Position numbers and translations under genes: made by a program. Of a stretch of DNA of 64,000 bases, positions 55,542-64,000 are shown piece by piece. Positions within the stretch are counted from its first letter, which is position 1, and each line of letters begins with the position of its first letter. The stretch lies in NCBI RefSeq assembly GCF_000005505.3, contig NC_016131.3, positions 58,141,355-58,205,354 of the forward strand, in the 5' to 3' direction. The notes below the pieces were generated by a model. That model saw nothing but the letters and a program-made list of their open reading frames with translations. It was not told where the DNA came from and ran no database searches. This DNA comes from Brachypodium distachyon. Lineage: Eukaryota > Streptophyta > Magnoliopsida > Poales > Poaceae.

Positions 55542-55662
55542 GCGCACGCGCTCGCGTGGCACCCTGACGTGGCAACCAACGTGGCAAGTCCGTAGTTCAC
55601 GGCGCGACGCGCGGCAGGTTTCTAGCACGAACGTCGCGCGGTATTCCAGCCCTACTTCAATC

Positions 55663-56759
55663 TGTTGGATCATGCATATCGTATACTATCGTCTATCTGA
55701 GGTGAGCCATGCAATATGGCCTATAAATAAGTAAATTGGATATAAGTACTCAATTACATGACGGATGTGGTATCTGGCACGCCCCATCTGACTTGTCCAA
55801 ACTACATCGCTCAAGCCAATCAAAAATTGAGATATTGGAAGAAACCAAAAAATCACGTCCACTGACGCGCCATCAGCCCATCATCGACGTTCGCGCCGCT
55901 TGCCATCCATGTAGTGGACACGTAGAGCCGGCGCCACTCGAGGGCGCTGTACGTCTTGGCGGTCATATGCCTGAGCGGCGGCGGCAGCACTCCTATGTAT
56001 GGCGGGTCACGGCGTCAGGTCGGCGTCGGAAATAGCAACGGCAGAGGATCTGCAGCCTCAGGACAGTAGTGTGGATATTGTGCATTCGACAACAAAGTCG
56101 TCTCCTTCTGCACGGTGGACTATACCTCTGTATTCTTGATCCGTAGATATTCATGTTCATAAAAAAAATTGCATCTTATAAAGTTTTACTTTGGACAAAT
56201 TAAGCGAAAACATCGATCTTATATTTAGAAACGAAGGATAGAATAGTATATTGAACTGCTCTCTCTTGCCGCATAGGCCACGTGCTGTCATGTGCTGCTG
56301 CATGCCTGCCGCAGCCGCTACACGTCCGCCATAGCATCTTCTCCGTCGCGCGGCGCCGCACGGCCGCCGCACACGGGTGTCACCGCCACTCATGGGCACC
56401 ACCGCTGCACACGCCGCGAGGTGAGAGAGGAGAGGCCAAGTCAGTGAGATCGACATAGATGGGATCGGGGAGAAACAGAAGAGAGGGGGAATTGGGGAAG
56501 AGGTTGAAGACGAGAGAAAATCGGAGAGGTTGAAAACAGAGCGACCATGTGATTGGATCCATTCGGATCTTAAAGCAACGCCGCCCGATAAGACATAGTT
56601 GGGCACGTGCCCCACCTAGAATCTGAGAAAAATAAATCAATAATTTTGATATACTTTCCAATACTTCATATTTTTCCACCGTTGGATTAACTAGGTTAGA
56701 TGGTTACTAAAATCGTCAACCATCGTAAAACTGTACTTATTTTATTGTTTATTTTGTGG
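55663..56759. other. Spacer to the right of the MULE; no gene seen
   Basis: It contains a GC-rich patch (55870-56030) and the stretch TTTACTTTGGACAAATTAAG near 56185, related to 57930-58015. No ORF has a recognised domain. Confidence 0.45.
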
Positions 56760-57260
56760 AGCTCCGACGGAGCGACTCCATTGTCGAGACTCTATTGTCG
56801 GAGATGGATTGTGCTGTGCTGAAGGTAGTTGCCGATAAGCGTGGTGGTCGAAGCAGTGGCCGGAGGAGCGGCGGCGGCCGGCGCACTGCGTCTGCATGAG
56901 GTCGCTGTTGATGTCGACGACGGCTTGCACTCGATGTCGTAGTTGTTGATGGCGACCAGAGCAACCTCGGAGCTATATGGAGGGCCGTCCCCTCCGTCGG
57001 ATTCACAGTCTACGGCACAGACGTCGCGCTGTTGGCGCTCAACATCTACGTTTCTTTGTTTTTCTCCTATATCCTAATTTTAATTTGCGTGCTGTGGGAC
57101 GAAGGATAGAGGTAGTACAACCATGCATATATGTCTCGGCCCTGTGATTTCTTCTGTGAGTCATATATTTATAGGACTGGGTAACCATAAACACGCACTC
57201 AGTGCATAGTGCATGAACTAACCAACTGAAACTGCCATCAATCAATGGCAATAGCATGCG
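56760..57260. repeat. Unidentified three-copy repeat, copy 1
   Basis: Shared words with copies 2 and 3 are GGTAGTTGCCGATAAGCGTG, GTCGCTGTTGATGTCGACGA, TTTCTTTGTTTTTCTCC(T/G)ATATCC and the tail CAACTGAAACTTGCATCAAT. The central part (GCAACCTCGGAGCTATATG) looks exon-like but no frame is kept through all copies. It may be a degraded gene family or a transposon. Confidence 0.5.
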
Positions 57261-58329
57261 CACATGTAATCAATTAATTTGGATACAGCTAGGATTAAAA
57301 GGAGATTATATATATGGATCTTGTATTTGGATGATTCCAATCAAAATAGAGGGAATCTCATATATAAATACCATCTAGAATTTGCCCAAATGATCAAATA
57401 TCAATCAGAATTCTCACTTTCCAAATTTCCCACTTCAATTTTGCACGGCGCGTATCGATCACTATCATCAGTTGACCACCAGTTGACCGTCAAGTGGCTG
57501 ATGAAAAGACGATTTTGCTCCTGGCACCTTTAAACAAGATCCGAACATCACGATTTTGCTAAACTCATGACGAAAATTATGTAGCAGTATAATGAATATT
57601 TGTTGCTTACTATATATATTAAAGGTGATGCGGGCTTAATTGTCTTTCCATAAGCCACTTAACGGTCAACTGACGGTAGTGGTTAATTGGACACGGTGCA
57701 AAATTTAAGTGGTATATTTAGAAGGCGAAAATTCTAAGTTGTATTTGAGCATTGTCCTAAGTCAATCTTCCAAGTTTGACCACATTTATAGGAACATATA
57801 TTAACATTTATAATATCAAATAAGAATACTATGAAAATATATATCATAACTAATCTAATAAAATAAATTTGGAGCTATAGATATTGGTAGGTATTTCTTC
57901 GCAAAAAAAGGTATTTCTATAAATTTGATCAGACTTTATAAAGTTGAACTTATATATAGGACAAAGAGAAATTAAACATCGATCTTATATTTAGAAATGG
58001 ATAGAGTAGCATATTGAACTGCATTCTTTTGCCGCATAAGCGTGCTTGTTGGATCCATAAAGAGAGGTGCACACACACAGATGCCATGCTCTTGTCAATT
58101 ACTAGAGTACTCCAATTACTATAATACATTGCTGAAACAGAACGCTAGCCAGCTGAACATTCCGTTTAGGCGAAACACATCCATCCTCATGCTCATGCAT
58201 ACTAGTCATTATTTAGAAACGGAGAGACAGTGCTAGTTTATTATTCATTAAGTGGTTCTTGGACGCGAGAACTCCATTGTCGAGATCCATCCTCGTGCAT
58301 AGTCCTTATTTAGGAACGGAGGCAGTACT
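57261..58329. other. AT-rich spacer; no gene seen
   Basis: AT-rich DNA without recognised ORFs. The part near 57930-58030 resembles 56180-56260. A short segment of the three-copy repeat (CTCCATTGTCGAGATCC) begins near 58270. Confidence 0.4.
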
Positions 58330-58925
58330 AATCTATGGCACGAAGATGGGTAGAGCGACTCTATTGTCGGAGATGGCAGAGGACACCCAACCATATTGTG
58401 CTCTGCTGCAGGTAGTTGCCGATAAGCGTGGTCTCCCTCATGCATAGCCGGTCAGCGTGTTCTCGTTCATGGTAGACTCTGGTCGGAGCAGTGGCCGGAG
58501 GAGCCGCGGGAGGCGGCAAACTGCATATACATTAGGTCGCTGTTGATGTCGACGACGACTTGCACCCAGTGTCGTTGTTGTCGATGGCTACCGGAGCAAC
58601 ATCGGAGCTGTATGCAGGGCTGCCTGTTTCGCCGGCTTCGTGGCCTACAGCGCAGACGTCGCCGGCGATTGCGCTCAACATGTACGCTTCTTTGTTTTTC
58701 TCCGATATCCTAATTTCAATTTGCCTGCTGTGGGACGGAGGGTAGACTTATACAACTGAAACTTGCATCAATCAATGGCAATAGCATGCACATGTTGAGC
58801 GCCATCGATCGGCCCTGTGATTTCTGTGAGTGACTCTTTATAGGACTGGTTAACCATAAACATGCCTGAAGCGCATGAACCAACCAACTGAAACTTGCAT
58901 TGATCAATAGCGATAGCATGCACAT
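58330..58925. repeat. Unidentified three-copy repeat, copy 2
   Basis: The longest of the three copies. A plus-strand frame at 58560-58745 reads MATGATSELYAGLPVSPASW and then FFSDILISICLLWDGG; it overlaps the best conserved part. The tail unit CAACTGAAACTTGCATCAAT and variants occurs twice (about 58757 and 58880). Confidence 0.5.
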
Positions 58926-59579
58926 TTAATCGATTAATTTGAATAATTAATCAATAGCAATATATGGCCTTGCCGGCGGTTAATTTCTGCTGAGGCATGC
59001 AGAAGACCTTCCTCGACCTGAACTGTTGGAGGCCAACTTTAGTACCTGACACAGTACATGACTACTTTTGTGAACAATTTTTGAGCAATTTCTAAAGAGA
59101 TGAACAACTTTTAAGAACCATATGAGCAACTATTGTGAACTATATGAACAGTTATTGTTTTCTGTTTTTTCATAGACAACGGAACATATATTTGAATGTT
59201 GCCTTGTATAAGCATTTCATATAAACTGTATGAACAATTCTTCTAAGATACATGAACATTTTCCTTGGACGCAAGAACACCAACATATTTATATTCTAAA
59301 ATGTATCTTAAGGTCAGTTTTAATGTTGCCTGTTGGAACATATTTTAGGAACTATATAGCAATATATTTTTAAACGTACATGAATGATTTTTTAGTTATC
59401 TGGATATTTTCTAAAATTATATTCTAACATACGGTTTGAAAGATCACGGCGCAAAAAGCGTGTTGAGTCAAATGTTACAGTTGTTATTAATCTATTTTCC
59501 CGTGTATTATGGATGTAAGAAGAATACTCTGTTTTGTGTAAGAAGAATGCTCTTTCTTTTTTCTTGTGTAAGAAGAATT
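58926..59579. other. AT-rich spacer; no gene seen
   Basis: It holds many TATGAACA/ATGAACAAT-like words, a loose motif array. GTTGGAGGCCAACTTTAGTA at 59024 matches the flanks of the MULE at 60.0 and 63.9 kb. Confidence 0.4.
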
Positions 59580-59990
59580 GCTGCTAACCGTGGAAGGTCA
59601 GCCCGCAGAACCCCATCGTCGGTACGGCTGGAGTAACCACGCAGCGGTACTCCGCATCCTCCAGCAGCTTCGTGGCAAATCCAAACGGTACCGTGGTCCT
59701 TTTCAATTTGGTCACAAACCCAAACCAATTTCAGGTTTTTCACCTCCGCTCAACATGCATGCTTCTTTGTTTTTCTCCGATATCCTAATTCTAATTTGCC
59801 TGGTGTGTGGAAGGAAGGAAGGATAGAGGATTAGAGGTGCAACCATATATATACATACTCGATTAACAGGCATGCAGCGCATGAAGCAACCAACTGAAAC
59901 TTGCATCAATCGATAGCAATAGCATGAAGCGTTTGAACTTACCAAGTCTGAAACTTGCATCGATCAATAGCATTAGCATGCCACCTACAT
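59580..59990. repeat. Unidentified three-copy repeat, copy 3
   Basis: Only the 3' half is well kept (TTTGTTTTTCTCCGATATCC, then two copies of the CTGAAACTTGCATC tail at about 59890 and 59950). Confidence 0.45.
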
Positions 59991-60339
59991 GAGTGAGCGA
60001 GAAGACCTTCCTTGGCCGTCAACTGTGTTGGAGGCCATTTTTTTTGGGGATTTTTATTTCGTGCCCTCCATTGCTTAGTTCTACTCAGTTTTGTCCAAGG
60101 CTTAATACATTGCTCGCTTCTACCATTCATTCCTTAGACAAATGCTCACAAATACTCTCACGGCGCACCTGTTAACGGTCAAGACGCTTTGACCGTTTGC
60201 TGCTGACGTGTGGGATCGGGTTAAACCCTGACTGATGGGGCCGACCTAGCTACTAACATGTGGGGCTGAAGCAACAGGAAAATGATCCCTTTGACTGTTA
60301 GAGGAAATGATTAATTTGCAAGTGGGTCCACCGTCGGAA

Positions 60340-61190
60340 GGAAAAATCCGGCGGCTTCTGGCTACTGCCTCGCCGACGCTTTGCCGTCGCCGGAGTTGGT
60401 CTCCTGCGCGACACAGGCCAGACAGGGGGTGGGGTGTCTAGAAGGCGCAAGGCCGCTTCACTCTAAGGTGGCGCTTGAGCTTCTCGTTGCCGAAATCTTA
60501 CTGGCCGCGGGCTTGTGCGGCGCGGCGGAGGGCGATACAGAGCACAGGATAGGCAGGAAAGAGGGGCAAAAGAATGAGTAGGTCATCACGAATCTGACGA
60601 AGGCGTTGGAAGGAGTGGAGGAGCATTGCCGTGAGCACCTTGACGCCGGCGGGTGGCGAGCAGAGAAGAGCAGCGACGCGGGGATGACTCGGATCACGCG
60701 AGGCTCGATGAGAATCACCAGAAGGTTCAGAGTGATCAGGTGGAGCTGAGTGAGGTGGCGGTGGATTCCGGAGGTCGCCGGAGAAGGAGATCTACTCGGT
60801 GGCGGCTACTGGCGGGAGCTGAGGAAGAAGATTGTGATGCGGCAATTGGAGGCACCTCGGGTCGATAAATTCCGTAGGAAGGATCTCAAGCCGATGCGGG
60901 TCTCTTGGGCAAGGTGCCGTGCCTCGTGGAGGACGCTGGCCACGACGGCGCAAGGCAGCGGCGCATGAGCGCACTCTGGACGGCGTGAACGCCGTTCGCG
61001 TTCCGGCCAGAATAGAGCACGATAGGATGCGCGGCTTGCGGATATAGCTTCGGCATGTCTACGAGGTCATGGCGTCCAAGTTTAGCGGCTGAGGGGAGAA
61101 GCGACGGTGTCACGATGGACGGCAGAAAGAGTGGCCAGGAAGATGCCCATCCCACGATACGGCGTGCGCCTGAGAAACTATACTAACCGA
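60340..61190. other. GC-rich, gene-like filler in the MULE
   Basis: High GC and open frames on both strands suggest captured host sequence, but no domain was recognised. GCTCGTGATTGCGTACATGC occurs twice just after it (about 61201 and 61266). Confidence 0.35.
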
Positions 61191-61399
61191 GCTAACAACT
61201 TGCTCGTGATTGCGTACATGCAACCAAACACGTAGACAGCTGCAAACGCCAAGATAGAAAATGATTGCTCGTGATTGCGTACATGCAGCCAAACCACTTG
61301 TGTCATTTTGGCATTATGAACAAACATATGAACTATGTCTAAAAGTGCACTAAGCAGCATGAAACGATTGTTGCCCCTTCGTCGCCTCCTTCGGTCGCA

Positions 61400-61690
61400 T
61401 GGAATGCGCTCATCTGCATGTACGCAAGGTGCGGCCGCCATGCCGACGCCCCCAGGGTGTTCGATGAAATGCGAGGTGCCTACTTGCACGACCCAAAACC
61501 GCAGCGCACTGTATACCAGTCCTCGCAGAAACCCAAAACGTGTGTCTGAGCTTGTCCTCCGCGCCTGTGAGATGCCTACCTCCGGCAATGGCTCGGTCAG
61601 CCAGCCGCATGGAACGCGCTCGTCTGCATGTATGCAAGGTGCGGCTGCCTCGCCGCCCCCCCCCCCTAGGGTGTTCGATGAAATGCGCAT
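61400..61690 (+). pseudogene. Two PPR-repeat fragments captured in the MULE
   Basis: At 61400 the plus strand reads WNALICMYARCGRHADAPRV, then FDEMR. At 61610 it reads WNALVCMYARCG and, after a C run, RVFDEM. W-N-A-L-[IV]-x-M-Y-A-[RK]-C-G and [RK]VFDEM are hallmarks of pentatricopeptide repeats of the PLS type, which bind organelle RNA. The pieces lie in different frames with stops between, and no start is present. Confidence 0.7.
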
Positions 61691-61719
61691 GTTGTCGAAT
61701 CATGTCAAAATTTGAAAAC

Positions 61720-62650
61720 TCATCACATGACTTTGTATGAAAGTTCATGCACAATTGGCATTAGTCCTCCATTGTAATCTATTTAGTATGGAAGTTGAAA
61801 AAAAATCAATTACCTATCTTATTTGGGGTACTTCTTTCATAAAAAATGTCAATTTTGACACCTAAAAAAATTAAATTAAATATGTATAGCTTAAAATTAA
61901 AAACTTTACTTGGAAATCTTGTTTACAATGATAAGACCCATGTCTGTGCAAAATTTGGTGAGGAAATAAAAAATGAGACATGCATATGCCCTAAGATTCA
62001 TTCATTTAGCTTAGAACTCATTAAACTTCATACATGATAGGGCATTTTGTGAAGAGAATTTCTTCCATTATGTTTAATTTGAGGTTTTTAATTTTTCCTA
62101 CAAAGTAGTACACATAAAATGACTCCATGCAAAAGGATTTCAGTTTTTCATTTTCTAATATTTTTTACAAATTGTGGTCAAACTTGCATGCATGACTATT
62201 TGATGTTAGGGTTTGGTTCTTTCAACTTTATTTCCTCAGGGCAGGTACAATCATACTAGCACTACATTAAATGATTTTTTCCATATTGTTTGAACAATGT
62301 ATAACACACTTGTAGTTGAAATTTTAATTACTTAAGGTAAATGTCTAGAAATCCATTAAATATATTAAAATAGCACAACGCCTCCAAGATTCATGAAATA
62401 TCGGCATTAGACCTCCATTATAATTCAATTAATATTCAAGTTGAAAAATTCAAACTATCAGTTTATTTCGGGTACTTGTTTCACAAAAAATGTCATATTT
62501 CACACTTAAAACAATTTGATGAAAAATTTATCACATAAAATTAAAAACTCTAGTTGGCAATCTTGTGTACAATTGTGAGACCTATGTTGGTGCAAAATTT
62601 GGTGATGAAACGAGAAACTGAGATATGTATATGCCATATGATTGCCTCCA
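61720..62650. repeat. Direct repeat pair in the AT-rich part of the MULE
   Basis: About 250 bases at 61757-61980 (CATTAGTCCTCCATTGTAAT, GGTACTTCTTTCATAAAAAA, TGTGCAAAATTTGGTGAGGA) recur diverged at 62402-62615 (CATTAGACCTCCATTATAAT and so on), separated by about 400 bases. Confidence 0.75.
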
Positions 62651-62699
62651 AACCCCCAGCTCCCAGCTCCAAACCCCCAGATCCAAACCAAGCTCAAAA

Positions 62700-63780
62700 C
62701 TAGATTTTATAGCTTAGCTTCATCTACCCATCTCCCTTATACCCTTCTTCCTCTCTTTCACTGTGAGTGGGCCTAGCCGCCTAGGGACCCTGGCAGCCTC
62801 TGTCCTCCGCTTCTTCCTAGCTCATCTCTTTCCTCTGCCACTACTTGCCATGGCTGGCATGCACTGGCCACGCGCAGGCACCCCGGAGTTGACCTCCACG
62901 ATGTCGGTTCTGCGGTTGCTCGCCACCTTTACCACATTGGAAAGCACCTCAGCGTCCTCCCTTTTCGCTCTCCCGCGCCACGCCCGAACTGGCACCCGAG
63001 CTCGCACGTCGCGGGCGTGACGCGACCGGCATGAGTCAGCTATGCACATCCCGCGTCAAAATTGGTGTCCACCGCGACGCCGTAGAGCTCCCCTCTGACC
63101 CCGAGACTGCGCATCATGTGTCCCAAGCCGCATCTCCTATGGTTGCCCCCGCCGCCGGGAACACGAGTGGCACACGTTTTGTTCCGCGTGCGTCCGGTGC
63201 ACGCTCGTGCACCGCCGCCTTGAACGGCCGGAACACCGAGCTCCTCAAGCCACGCCACCATGTCTAATAGACTCGCGTCGCCGCATTGAGCCACCCCATG
63301 GAGGGAATCTAGCCCAATCGGCCCCAATATCCTGCGCCCCATCCATCTCCCCCAAATCCAGCCAACCGCGCCGCCAGGCCGATCTCCTCATGCATCCAAA
63401 GATCCTTAGACTGTGTCGCTACCTCCATGAGCTTCGTATCGTCAAGACGAACCAGACAGTGCCGTCCAACGAGTCTCCCGCGCACTGAATCCCCGTGCTG
63501 ATTCCATGCTCATGCCGCCGGCCACCGCCGTTGATGGCCATGCTTTGACCACCCATGCACTACAAGCGCACCACCTCTCGCCCGACGATGCGCGCCGCCT
63601 AAAGTCTCTTGTCGGGCCCATCACACACCTCGTTGACGAGCCCGGAGCTCCGCAGCTGCCTTCAAATGGCTCGAGTCGGAGGAAAAAGAACATGGACGTG
63701 GCAAGTGGTCGGCCCCACCAATCAAGGTTGAACCCGGTCCCACACGTCAGAAGCAAATGGTCAAAGTACCTTGACTGTTA
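62700..63780. other. GC-rich, gene-like filler in the MULE, right part
   Basis: Open frames occur on both strands; none has a domain I recognise. The minus-strand frames at 62822-63049 and 63040-63342 nearly abut and could be parts of one captured gene. Function is unknown. Confidence 0.35.
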
Positions 63781-64000
63781 ACAGGTGCGCCGTGAAGGTA
63801 TTTGTGGGCATTTGTCTAAGGAACGAAGGGTAGAAACGAGCAATGTCTTAAGTCTTGGACAAAACTGAGCAGAGCTAAGCAATGGAGGGCACAAAAATAA
63901 AAATCCCCTTTTTTTTTCCGTGAAGTTGGAGGCCAATTTTGGCACCTCGCCATTTCTTCCCCGGAACAAAAAGGATCGGACGGCTGTGTACTCACGTCAC

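Larger units (their letters stand above)
38354..55662. mobile_element. Candidate 17.3 kb Mutator-like element with nested insertions
   Basis: TACTTCAATC occurs at 38354-38363 and again at 55653-55662, a 10-bp candidate target duplication. Just inside, both ends have related GC-rich sequence in inverted orientation: ATATCGCGTGAACGTTC on the left, ATACCGCGCGACGTTC read inward from the right, each followed by a CTGC(C)GCGCG word. Inside are two convergent genes: a plus-strand accessory gene from about 39.7 kb, and a minus-strand FAR1/MULE-type transposase gene from about 53.9 kb. The 3' ends meet near 51.75 kb. Autonomous MuDR has the same convergent plan (mudrA and mudrB). Both genes are damaged and a CACTA element is nested inside. 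The ends are imperfect, so the outer limits are less certain than the gene content. Confidence 0.65.
60038..63917. mobile_element. MULE-like element with long inverted repeats, Pack-MULE candidate
   Basis: The body is 60046-63908 (3.86 kb). The ends are inverted copies of each other for more than 200 bases: GGGGATTTTTATTTCGTGCC and CTCCATTGCTTAGTTCTACT on the left face the same words in complement on the right. Pairing continues through GGCGCACCTGTTAAC and GACGTGTGGGA. Eight T precede the left end and nine T follow the right end, compatible with an 8-9 bp target duplication in a T run. Long terminal repeats with such a duplication fit Mutator-like elements. There is no transposase. The interior is a patchwork of GC-rich gene-like pieces, including PPR fragments. 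Confidence 0.85.

Noticed and set aside
55275..55673. Minus-strand ORF with a 23-residue repeat
   Set aside because: It is a direct product of the 69-bp terminal repeat, whose length is a multiple of three. There is no other support.

Overview
The window looks like nuclear DNA of a grass, most likely a Triticeae or related pooid. The grounds are intron-containing genes with GC-rich monocot codon use, TA-flanked Stowaway MITEs with CTCCCTCCG-type ends, a CACTA element with TTGGTCGG subterminal repeats, Mutator-like elements (MULEs) and a solo LTR beginning TGTAACATCCC. There are no bacterial-style operons. No search was run, so the species is an inference.

Region 1 (1-1040) holds the last three exons of a SKU5/ascorbate-oxidase-like multicopper oxidase gene; its 5' part lies outside. 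Region 2 (about 2-30 kb) is a tandem array of six related F-box genes, all on the minus strand. Copies B (10.7-11.8 kb) and C (16.8-17.95 kb) are open. Copies A, D, E and F carry a lost ATG, frameshifting deletions or truncation. The array grew by segmental duplication: about 2.1-5.9 kb matches 21.4-25.6 kb, and about 8.4-11.4 kb matches 18.2-20.8 kb. Stray copies of the oxidase terminal exon and its 3' flank lie between the units. Five F-box copies share a leader with a 16-codon upstream ORF (or its relic) that looks like a decayed duplicate of the F-box start. MITE and MULE insertions have clean empty sites in the paralogous unit, so their relative ages can be read.

Region 3 (30-38 kb) is repeat-rich debris: two minisatellite arrays, a duplicated fragment of an unidentified gene, and F-box/DUF295-type fragments mixed with a repeat present in three copies. 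Region 4 (38354-55662) reads as a three-level nest. The outer level is a candidate 17.3 kb Mutator-like element with a 10-bp target duplication. It has a decayed FAR1/mudrA-type transposase gene on the minus strand and a convergent accessory gene on the plus strand, an arrangement like MuDR. A 6.85 kb non-autonomous CACTA element (CCC target duplication) splits one accessory-gene exon in frame. A 3.27 kb solo LTR (AGTGC target duplication) sits inside the CACTA. Region 5 (55.7-64 kb) has a three-copy unidentified repeat and a second MULE-like element (60046-63908) with inverted ends over 200 bp long, carrying PPR-like gene fragments.

Only the oxidase and F-box copies B and C look like potentially functional host genes. 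Most of the rest is decayed paralogues and transposons.
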